Below, piece by piece: positions 18,046 through 28,900 of a DNA stretch of 64,000 bases (position 1 is its first letter; each line of letters starts with the position of its first letter). The position numbers and the translations under genes are program-made. The notes beneath the pieces are model-generated. The model made no database searches. It saw only the letters and a list, made by a program, of their open reading frames with translations, and was not told the origin of the DNA. The stretch is from positions 4,821,418 through 4,885,417 of the forward strand of contig OY979725.1 in assembly GCA_963855995.1 (NCBI GenBank), in the 5' to 3' direction. This DNA comes from Muricea muricata (lineage: Eukaryota > Cnidaria > Anthozoa > Malacalcyonacea > Plexauridae).

Positions 18046-21000
18046 CAAGCAAGTCTGGTGAACAAAAACCCTCTTTATCCAGGATCTAGTGTTACTACAG
18101 CCCAATGTCTTCTTCTCGTCATGGCTTATGTAATCCGACATCATCTTACACATGAGGCACTTCAGGATCTGTTGGTTCTCTTAAATGTCCTGCTACCAGA
18201 TTCAATACCAGCTACAAAGTATAAATTTTTCAAAGCATTTGACTGTGGTTTATTCCAGGTATAATTATATTCTTGTGTAATTTTATGGTACTGTAACAAT
18301 AAAATCTATGCCCTAAATCTGTACTTGTTGATCATTTGAACAACTTATAATTTTCCACTGATTACCAAATATATAGTATGCAGGTATATATTGATATAAT
18401 CTTCTATTGATTGCAAATAATGCTCATAAACAAAGAGTAAAATATGCTCATTGCTTTCACATTTTGTAATCCAAACTAATGAAACTCTAAAATGTTCAAT
18501 GTAATAATAAATGTTGCAGCTATCCTAACTTTAATATACAATTACATGTTATTTCAATGAGCACAATTTTTACTTCCTTACCGTAACTACCACAATAGAA
18601 ATAATCATTTGTGTACTGTGTAAAATCTATATATACCAATTATTATTATTATTATTAGTCTTTATTCTATATATAAAATCTCTGAACTACACGAAGTTTC
18701 ATAAATACGTAATCAATCTTCATAAATGTACTAATCAAATTTCTTTTTATTTTTCAGATTCACTTCTATTGCCCATCTTGTTTCTTTTATCTTGGAGAAA
18801 GCAGGGTGGACAGAAATTGTGAATCTTGTGATGAAAAATTTAATGTTGACAAGTCTACAAAGGATGGCAACTATTTCCTATATCTTCCTATGAAACATCA
18901 AATTAAGGATTTACTTGGTCAGGACAAATTAAAGCAATATTTAATAGACCGTGCTATTGCTACTAATCAAACTACCGGCGTCATTTCCGACATAACGTCT
19001 GCAGACCTGTACAATGATTTAGTGGAGAACCATAATTTTTCTGGTAATGATTTGTCCTTAACCTGGAACACAGATGGTATTCCGGTGTTTGAATCATCCA
19101 ATTATTCAATTTGGCCTGTACAAAGTGCGATAAACGAATTGCCCCCTCATCTACGAGAGAAACATATCCTTCTCCATGGACTTTGGTTTGGGACAGAAAA
19201 GCCAGCCATGAACACATTTCTGACGCCATTCATTGAAGAATGTAAACTACTTGAGACGGATGGTCTTGCGTTTGAGGGAAATGAAAAGCCAGTAAAAGTA
19301 TATGTTCATGTTCTGAGCGCCGATTCACCTGCAAGAGCCATTGTAAAAAACTGCAAACAGTATAACGGTAAACATGGATGTGACTGGTGCGAATTTGCTG
19401 GTGAAACCATTGACAATGGTGGGCCTCCAACCAGATATTATCCATACAGAGACGCTCCGAAGATGCGGACAGCTGAAAAACAAGTGGAGTATGGTCTTAA
19501 AGCAATCCAAAACGGCGAAGATGTTAAGGGAGTAAAAGGACCGTCCGTAGTTGGAATTCTTCCCTCTTTCGACCAAGTGAGAGGTAAGATCTTAAGCACG
19601 TTTACATGATTTGTCGGGGACGATTCTAACTTCTTGGTATCAAGCAATTGAATATGTTCGTATCAAATAATTATCTATTTCAAATTTTCGCATAAACTAA
19701 TTAGGCATGAATGAGAGCTCTCACTTTTATACAATAGTTATCGTCCGTCCTCAAAAAATCTCTACATTGTTGTTGCAAAAGGGCGACGGTGACGTCTAAA
19801 CTTTCATGGGATTATATATATATATATATATATAATTTACTGCATACATTTCAGGGGTTGCTGTTGACTTCATGCATTGTGTTTGTTTGGGTGTGACCCG
19901 TCAATTTGTTAGCATGTGGATGGACAGTCGGCAGCATGAAAAAAGTTTCTACATTGGCAGAAGTGAAAACGAGATTAATGCTCGTCTGCATTCCATTGAA
20001 GTTCCTGGGGAAATCAGCCGTGCACCAAGGTCTATTGGTGATCGCAATCACTGGAAAGCATCCGAATGGAGAGCCTTCATTTTTTATAGCCTGGTCAATC
20101 TCCGTGGCATCCTCCCTTCAACACACCTGAAGCATTTCTTCCTATTTGTGTATGGGGTGTACACTCTCCTAGGCGATTCCATCGCGCAAGATTCGATCGA
20201 TTCCGCTGAAGCCTGCTTAACGAAATTTGTTATTGAAGTCGAGGAACTGTATGGCTTAAAGTGTTGTACATTCAACGTCCATCAGCTGATCCATCTTGCT
20301 CAATCAGTTCGTGATTGTGGTCCTCTTTGGTCTTCTGCAGCGTTCATGTTTGAATCTAACAACCACACCTTGCAGAAGATGTTTCACGGGACACAACACA
20401 TTCCAAAACAGATCGTGGAGACATACGTAATCACCAAAAGCATGCATGCACTTGCTAAACAATGCATTAACGAAGAAAGTTGCCCTGCTGTTCACCATTT
20501 GTTGAGGTTAAGAAATGTTAAATCTTTTGACAGTGATGTGTTCCTTTCAGAAGACGTTCGTGGGATTGGCAAAGAAACAGCCATCCAGCTTACTCCATCA
20601 CAAGTCCTTGCTGTGCAAGATTTAATTGGAGTGGAAGTGAAAAAGCGTCATGGTGTGATGTACTCCAGGTTTGTTGCGCATAAGAAGATGTACTCAAGTA
20701 TAGAGTATGTTCGAGCAAAGAAACATGTGAATAGAAACATAACATTCGAACATGTCCAGTATATGTACGGTGTTATCTCAGGACTTCTAGCAATTAAACC
20801 GGAATGTTTATGCTCTATAGAAGAGCTTCAATACTGTGAGTGTAGCAGTTTTAATGTTGTATTAGTTCGGCCAATGATGGCGCGTGGTAGACCACTTTAC
20901 AGAGACCGTGACTTTAATCTTGAGAGCTTCTTCCTAGCGGAGGTAGAGCATCTTGCCAAGCAAATAGCAATTTATCCCGCTCAAATTAAAAAGAAATGTA

Positions 21001-21065
21001 TTGTGCTGAAGTTGGAAGGGAAAGAATACTTCTGTCCACTTCCTTATAACATAAACGACAATTAA
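18046..21065 (+). CDS. EnSpm/CACTA-family transposase, three exons visible
   Basis: Exons 18,046-18,258, 18,758-19,583 and 19,855-21,065 have polypyrimidine-AG acceptors and GTATAA/GTAAGA donors and join in phase to give about 750 residues without a stop. Exon 2 starts with a Cys-x2-Cys...Cys-x2-Cys zinc element ('CPSC', 'CESC') and then 'WNTDGIPVFESSNYSIWP', typical of the Transposase_21-like family. 'VLSADSPAR' and 'DFMHCVCLGVTR' supply the likely catalytic aspartates, and 'SSAAFMFESNNHTLQ' the glutamate. The first exon is missing or unrecognised. With terminal arrays on both sides the element could be autonomous. Confidence 0.8.
19815..19836 (+). repeat. Short TA repeat in transposase intron
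   Basis: About eleven TA units in the 271-bp intron between exons 2 and 3. Confidence 0.9.
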
Positions 21066-21814
21066 TTTTAGTATAGGGTTTGCATGAATATAGCATGATA
21101 ACACACTTAAATTAAATTGCTGAAAATGATGGCTTGGATTAGTTGACAAAATGTGCTGTATAAAATAAGGCGGCTTTGAATATAAGCTGAAGCAAACTAA
21201 AAACATGCTACAAGATTCTATTGAGAACCCGTTCCTAGCCTCACGTTTCAGTTGTTATTATCAGCATTATATGTCCAATTTTACATATAAATATTAAATG
21301 TTATATTATTAATACTAAATTATTGTTATCAGCATTGTTTGTCCATTATTGTATAATACCTGTAAAGAATATATACTTTTCAAACTTGCACTCGAACTTC
21401 TTTCTGTGGTTGATTTCCTTACCTTAACTCCGATAAGTAAGAACGTTAAGGTCGATGTTAGGCTAGAAAAATGTGTTTTGCCTACTTTATTCGCTTGTTT
21501 AGAAACATGAAACTGACATTTTAGCTTAAATTGTTTTAGGGCGACTAATAATCAGTGTTAACTATTTTTATGCCAGAAAAAAACGAACCAAACCCACAAA
21601 TGCATATTAAAAATGCAGTCAAATTTTATGCATGGTTATATAACAAGACTAATTTGTATTGTTTCCATCTTTGCTAACCCTGATTTGCTTTTAAAATTCG
21701 AGAATTATTTTCACTAAGTTCTCCTAAGCAAAAAACGTACTTTATAAAGATATTTTGATTTTTTTCAGACTGCTAGGGCATTCAAATTTTAACAATAGGT
21801 GATTTCAATGGTTT
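21066..21814. other. 3' region of transposase, no further gene
   Basis: AT-rich DNA. 'cagttgttattatcagcattatatgtccaatttt' at about 21,250 and 'attgttatcagcattgtttgtccatt' at about 21,322 form a direct repeat. Several AATATT/AATAAA-like words could serve polyadenylation. Confidence 0.5.
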
Positions 21815-22080
21815 TGGGGATTCCTATAGGAATCTTATAGAAAAATTTATATCCTATAGGAGTTGCAATAGTAGCATGCAGGTCCTACAAGAATTCTTAC
21901 AGGACTATTTTTGTCCTAAAGGATTTCCAAAAGGAATATTTTTGTCCTAAAGGAATTCCAAAAGGAATATTTTTGTCCTAAAGGAATTCCAAAAGGAATA
22001 TGTTAGTCCAATAGGAATTCCTATAGGATTTGAATTTCCTTTAGGAATTCTTAGTAGATCCTATAGGATTTTTTCGTATG
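21815..22080. repeat. Right subterminal repeat array of EnSpm element
   Basis: Includes three near-identical tandem units of about 35 bp with the core 'ttttgtcctaaaggaattcc' at about 21,908-22,000, then CCTATAGGATTTTTTCGTA at the edge. Mirror image of the left array. Confidence 0.85.
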
Positions 22081-22179
22081 GGATACAAAGTGACTGATAG
22101 GATTAGAAAAATAACGTTCACGTTACTGCAGCAATTTATAATAAATTTTCTACAGGGGAGATGATTTAGATGTTCATAA

Positions 22180-22981
22180 TATTATTTAAGCTAAGAATGA
22201 GCAGCTGAAAAAAGGTCGTAAGGGAGTTAACATGGTATAAGACTTGACATTTGCATATTTTAACGTCCGGCTTGTCTTATTAATAAAGTTGCTATGTCAC
22301 ATTATTATTTTGAAGATGTTTTTAACCCTTTGAAGTTTTACTTTACGAGGTATACGTATTTCTCTATTGAATATTGTTGCTTATTATTTACAATACTCTC
22401 TATTCTTGGGTTTCACTGGAACGTTTCGCAGTAAATCTGAGTGGGGATCAACTCAAAATGTGTTGATTATTATACTGTACTGGGGTAAACAAATCTCACG
22501 AAATTGCACATATTTGCTGTCGAACACAAGGTCAATACACACAGTGAAAAATTATTTCACTCCGATGACTGTGTATCAATTTGGAGTTGACCCCTTGTGA
22601 AATTTATGACGTCACGTGAAACCCAAGAATACTATTCAGGTAAAAACATTGTTTAATTTGTTTTTGTGCTGTTTCAGTGGAGTGATCTCCAAAATCTTAG
22701 CAAGGCGGGGAGGATGGATTGAATTTTTTATTGGTGGCTGTAAAGCAATAACCTAAATAAACCGGTGTAAATAGATTTAAGGTCTTAAAAAATATATGGT
22801 TACCTACATGAATATTATTTGTGTGACATGATTATCAATTAAAATTAATCTTTGTCAAAACATCATTTTGACAGGATATCAAAAAGCTTGGGTGAATTAA
22901 ATACAGTAGTCATACGTATTCATTACGTCTCAACGAGCTGAAGGAAGAAGTCAGAACTTGCTTGGAGAGAAAATTTACAAA
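22180..22981 (+). promoter_or_regulatory. 5' flank of secreted fibrinogen-type gene (copy 2)
   Basis: This flank is shared with copy 1 at 10,900-12,340, apart from the MITEs in copy 1. The longest conserved blocks are 'gacatttgcatattttaacgtccggcttgtc' (22,245) and the 50 bp before the ATG. The conservation over unequal divergence suggests promoter and 5'-UTR sequence, but that is an inference. Confidence 0.45.
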
Positions 22982-25900
22982 ATGATATTTGTAAAAATAT
23001 TGTTGACAATCCTCATATTTTCAGTCTGGCTAAGTTTGGCTATTGGCTCATTGCAAAGCGACAAGGTACTTTGGTGATAAGATGATAAATGATGGTTTTC
23101 ATATTTTGTTGATGCTAGGGCACCTAATTTCTATAGTGAATTACTAAATTAACTCACTCTATTCTAGTTCACTACACTTAATAAAAGAGTTTACAGTAGA
23201 CTGGGTAGTGCTGTTTGCTAAGTAGACATCTCTACGAGAAAATAACGTCAGAAATTCCATTCAACTATTGCCTCACAATAGTTTCGTGCAAAGCTCTAAA
23301 ATGCGTATGCCGTTTATAACGAGCCCTATGAAAGGAGGTGCAGGAGCATACCCAGGAAAATTTATGAAATCGAGATCTCAGAAAAGTGAATTTAATAACA
23401 TATGGTTTTGCAATGTCGACCTGACTCCTACAGTTTTACACATCTACAAAGATGATTTCATACACAACTGCAATAATTATATACTTGTAAAATAGTCAGC
23501 TAGCTTTAGCAGTTAGTCTATGAGTCTGAACAGTTCATTGAATTGCTGAAGTAATTTATACATCTTTATATAATGTATACAGTATATAGTAATACCATAA
23601 TAAGGGCTTTCATTAATTCGCTTTTGCTGTTGTCAGTGTTGTGGTGTCCCCGCCATTTGTCTTGTACATGTCTTTGTGTAAACTGTTATACATAATGTCT
23701 GTATGTGCTGCGGTGCTGTTTCTAGATATAATTGTGTTTTTGTATAATGGGGATCTCAATAAAAATATTTAATAAATACATATTTCCAAGGTAACGAATT
23801 TTTGAAGATAAAAAATTCTACGATAAAAAGTTAGGAATCTTCACTAGATAATGTTTTGCATAATATTCAGGATACATAGCAGCGCACAGAGTTAAATCGA
23901 TTTTTAAACTGCATTACCTGCATATATACAAGACTTATGATACAAAATGAAGAAATACCAGCCTTTGCAAACGCACACCAGAGCTCATATTGACAATATA
24001 TATAAGCGAGAGAAAAAAGACACCAATTAAAATCCTATATGCTGCAGGGACAAATGTGTTGACTTTTCCCAAAATGCTCAAAATTTGCATGCACTTCAAC
24101 AGTAAGTACAGGCGGAACGGCTGCTAAGTTATAGGTTTGTCCAAATTAAGCTATAAACTAGGTACTATCAAAGACCTATATCAATCACTTTAAATAGAAG
24201 CTACTCGTGAACAGATGATAAAAATTGTTTTGAAATGTGGCTGCAAGCTATAGATATATAAGATACTTTGGACTTATTCGTGTTTGAATAATGTACAATG
24301 AAATTTGACAAGTGTGTTTACCGAGATTATAGTGTTCCTTCAGCAACAAGGTAAATATCATTAACAATTCAACTTTGTAATGAATGCAGTGACGCCGGCT
24401 AAATTTGTTGGAAGAGATGGGGAGGGGGGGTTACATGAATTTCACTAGTGATGTGGGGGAGGAGTTGTTATAGACCTTATGCACAAATTGTGAACTAGAC
24501 CGTGTATCCTACGCCGAAACACTGTTCTCTTTTATATGTTTACTCAACCATATTAGGCATATCCCTACAAGCCATAACGTTATCATGCTGACGTTAGCCG
24601 CCATCTGATCGGTAACGTTACCGGTTAGGAAACAAGAATTACGCGCTGTTTTTGGTCACTCTCTGCGAAAGTGATCAATAACAATGCGTAAGGATAACAA
24701 TAACAAATGCCTAGGATACCCTGTCTGGACCATGATTTTTGCACCAGCTAGGCCTCTACATAGACTAGTATTCTGTTGAAGAAACATCATACAATCATGC
24801 ATGATACCCCCATTTATTTATTAACATTTTATCACCACAGAAACATTTTGATTACTATTTTTTTATATTTGGCTGTTAAATAAAATTAATGGTAGTAAAT
24901 TTTAAATCTATACATGAGGGAGCATATTCACACGAATTCTTAACGGAAAGTGCTTACATTAGACTTTTCACATCTTCTTGGATACAAAGTTCCTACAAGT
25001 GAACTTTTCCGGATCCGAAAGGTTCGGATTTATCCTCTATGTGCGATAATTTTGTATTGGATTCCTGTATCTTAGTGTAAACGGCAAAACGAATCCGACT
25101 AGCGACGAATCCCGAATCAGACCCCGTTTACACTGGGGCAAAAAATTCAGGTGAGGGGGCTGTTGCCCGAATGCATCATCACGGAATCAAGTGGAAAACA
25201 TTTTTGGCCTTATCTGGTACGAACCGTTCCTACCCATGACTTAATTTATATTACACTAGTAGTACTTGCCCGCCACTATGGGGTCGGAAGTAATTAGTAT
25301 GCAAGAGGTTGGCGCCGGAAGTAACGAGTATGTCATGCGCTGACGTCATGATCACGCTACCAGTAACGTTACCAGTAATGTTACCGGTAACGTTACCGAT
25401 CAGATGGCGGCTAACGTCAGCATGATAACGTTATGGCTTGTAGGGATATGCCTAATATGGTTGAGTAAACATATAAAAGAGAACAGTGTTTCGGCGTATT
25501 TATTAAGATATAGCCTCATTACAAGCATTTACTTAGGGCAATAGTTTATCTGTAGTGTTTGGATTCATTGTTCTGGAAAACGTCCTTGACCTTCTAAAAG
25601 CCGTTTCAACAAAAACTTTCTCTTGTCTACGGCCGCTGCTACAGCTTCATCTTGATCAAACATATCGTTGTTCACATAATCATCTCGGGTCGCCATGATC
25701 TTTTTGTGGATGGGATATTTTTTCAATGCTTTCATCCATGCCAGATTATCCATGTAGACATCGCCCAGTTCCTTTTGGAATACAGGTGGAATTTTTTCAA
25801 AGGCTTCCTCTTTCGCTTCACTTTCGTCGTGACCCTCCATGAGAAGCGCTTGCAAGATGTCATCGTACTGATCCCGGACCTTGGACGCCACGTCGTTGAT

Positions 25901-28900
25901 CAATGTACTCCAGGGATCGATTTCCTCTTCAGAACTGTCTTCAGTTATGATGCTGCTTTGTTCTTCTTCAGAACTGTTTTCATCACGGTCTTCTGTCGTG
26001 ATGCTACTATCGTCTTCGGTATGAGTTTCCATGGAACTTTCGTTGTAGTCATCGCCTACGAGGCTTTCGCTGTATTGACTGTCCATTGTCTTACGAATGT
26101 CAGTGCAAAATAAGCGAATTCTCGGTTATGTACGACTAATTATATGCTATTATCTTTCACCCAAATTGTTTCGTTCTCGAGACATCTCACCCTAAATATT
26201 TAGTTCGTCCGCCATCTTGGATCAATTTTTAAAAAAATTATCTTTTGGGTCACATGACCCGTGTGACGTCAGGTGCAGGGGAGAGCGAATTAAACAAATA
26301 TACTTTATTAGGCGCATTTCGGGATTTCGTACTTCTAGTGAAGAATTTTCTGCTTTTCGATTATTCCAATGGAAAATACCACAAGAATCCAATAGTTCAG
26401 GTATTACCCTATCAATTTGAACCTGAACCGGGCTTACAAACAAGCAATAGCGGTGACGAGAGCGACTCGGAAGAAGAGAGTGCCGAATCGTCTGACGAGG
26501 AAATCGACCATGTGTTTGAGGCAAAAAATGCTTGGCGCCTTGAAAGCCTGAGCTGGTGTAAATGCGGGCATTGCACATTGAAACCAAAGGCTATAGAATC
26601 GTTTTGTTGCTACGAGAAAGCGTTAGAATATGATGAGCACGACGCATTGTTGAAGGAAGCCGTGCGAAGGATTAACTTCGAACTAGTGCGAAGGGTTTAA
26701 ATGAATATTTCGTTAAAAGTGCACCAATAGGAGTTTATAAATGCTTTTTAAAGGCTGACGTGTACGCCAACCTCTGGCATCCCGCATCGGGACAAGCAAT
26801 TTTTTGTCAATACATGAAAAATATGTTCAAATTTTGCATCCATTCGGAAACATTGAAGACGAATTTCATTGAGGGTGTGTAGTAAAATTATCGGAGATTA
26901 ATGTGTTATAATTTTTTACCTGTTTTTAATTCCACGAGCAATGTATTTTGTGTTTAACAAAAGTCATATGTTCGTCAGGTTAAATTTAGTTGCCAACCTT
27001 ATAGATATTATATATGTAAAACAATATGCTACCGCTCGCTACTGATCTCTATATGAAACTACACAGTGAATTGGGCCGCCTATGGTTTCTTAAATATAAT
27101 TCCCTAAGGTTGGCAACTAAATCAATTATGAACATACACCCCCTATGAAATAAAGCATAAATACATAAAGAAAACGTAATGAATTACAAAATAAACAAGA
27201 CCAGTGTGTGGCTGGATAAATTTACTACCCTTGTGGTGAGTTTCTGTTTCGAAAACCGCTTAAAAACGTTGTATACGTGTCAAAGTTTTTCATGTTTTGT
27301 TAAATTTTACATCTGTAACTATGCGGGATGCTCTCATCCTGCTACTGGCCATGGAAAACGTTTTAAATGACGAATACGTGCAGCGATTGGCTCAACTATG
27401 AATTTTTAAAGTTAAAACTTTGACAAGTCAATCGCTGCACGTATTCGTCATTTAGAACGTTTTCCAGTAGCAGGATGAGAGCATCCCGCATATTTACAGA
27501 CGTAAAATTTAACAAAACATGAAAAACTTTGACACGTATACAACGTTTTTAAGCGGTTTTCGAAACAGAAACTCACCACGAGGGTGGTAAATTTATCCAG
27601 CCACACACTGGTTTTGTTTATTTTGTAATTCGTTACGTTTTCTTTATGTATTTATGCTTTATTTCATGGGAAGAGTATGTTCATAATTGATTTAGTTGCC
27701 AACCTTAGGGAATTATATTTAAGAAACTGTGAATGTGTTTATGTGCGCACTGATCTCTATATGAAACTACACACTGAATTGGGCCGCCTATGCTCTAAGT
27801 TAATAACAGTGGTCATTGTAATGCACTATAGAACTGCTATAGAATCATAACAGCAAGAGAACAGTACTTCAATCGGCCAAAATCTCCTGACAACAAACTT
27901 GAAACTTCCTTGTGCTAGCAATAGTAAAGAATTTCATGTTTACAACATGTGCTTATCGAATGTTGATAAGTTCGAGATATCAATTTTTAGGAAGATAATT
28001 TGCAGAGTGTTTATAAGACGATTGAGACATGTTGCACGATGACCATTCAATGAAAAATATTTATATAAAAAAACGTAACAAAATATATAGTATACTTTAC
28101 TTGTTTCATCTATAAAGTAGTTCTTGGCTTGACCTCGAACAACTCTTTGTTGATTTTTAGTCAAGCCATCCAAATGTTTTCCATGCCGTAAATAATGGAT
28201 GATTCGTTCGCACTTTTCCAGCTGCTGACTGAAGCGTTTCTCCCTGCTTTTCGTTTCATTTTCACATGTAATACCAGTTCCAAACTCATTGCCTCTTGAG
28301 GTGCCATTTTACAAGATTGTTTGAAAAGATTTATACGTAAAGTCGATATCGTCGCATGTGTTTAGACGCGAAGAAGAAAAGGGGACAACGGTTATCTGGA
28401 AAAAAACAAGGACACCGGACAACGCGGACACGGACAACACGGACACGGACAACGCGGACACGGACAACGCGGACACGGACAACACGGACACGGACAACGC
28501 GGACACGGTCAACGCGAACACGGACAACGCCGACACGGACAACGCGGACACATAAAAAATACGAAAAAAAGCAATCAAAGCGGAAAATGAGAAAAAAATG
28601 ATATCACCCATTTTATAAAGTAACAATTCTATGTGAAATAATAGTTTGTATGTTGCCACTTATTTCAATTGATCTTTTTATCAATGCGACGTCTGTGATG
28701 AATTTTAGCCTATTCAGAGTAGAAAATACCATTTATAGCAAAAGTGGCTGCTGTCGGAGAAAAATATTGTGATAAACGTTTTCTTTGTTACAATAGGGTT
28801 ATTGCAATAAGCACTTTATTGAAACAACGAATTTTTAATTATCAATTTCATTTGGATTTAATCATTTTTCTGGGCATTTCTTTGTTCGTATTGGAGTGCA

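Larger units (their letters stand above)
12598..22093. mobile_element. EnSpm/CACTA-type DNA transposon, apparently complete
   Basis: The ends are inverted and imperfect: ACAGTATATCCCTTACG, then AAAAAATCCTATAGG, at left, and the reverse complement of ACTTTGTATCCCATACG, then the same stretch, at right. Subterminal arrays of CCTATAGGAATTCC-type units lie inside both ends. The interior carries a three-exon transposase on + and a multi-exon BEN gene on -, with 3' ends outward and divergent 5' regions around 16,900-18,000. Subterminal repeat arrays and large transposases are the EnSpm/CACTA hallmark. I could not identify a clean target duplication. Confidence 0.8.

Noticed and set aside
28356-28601. 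Thr/Arg- and Asp/Asn-repeat frames
   Set aside because: 12-bp minisatellite; every frame is open and no start context or flank is coding.
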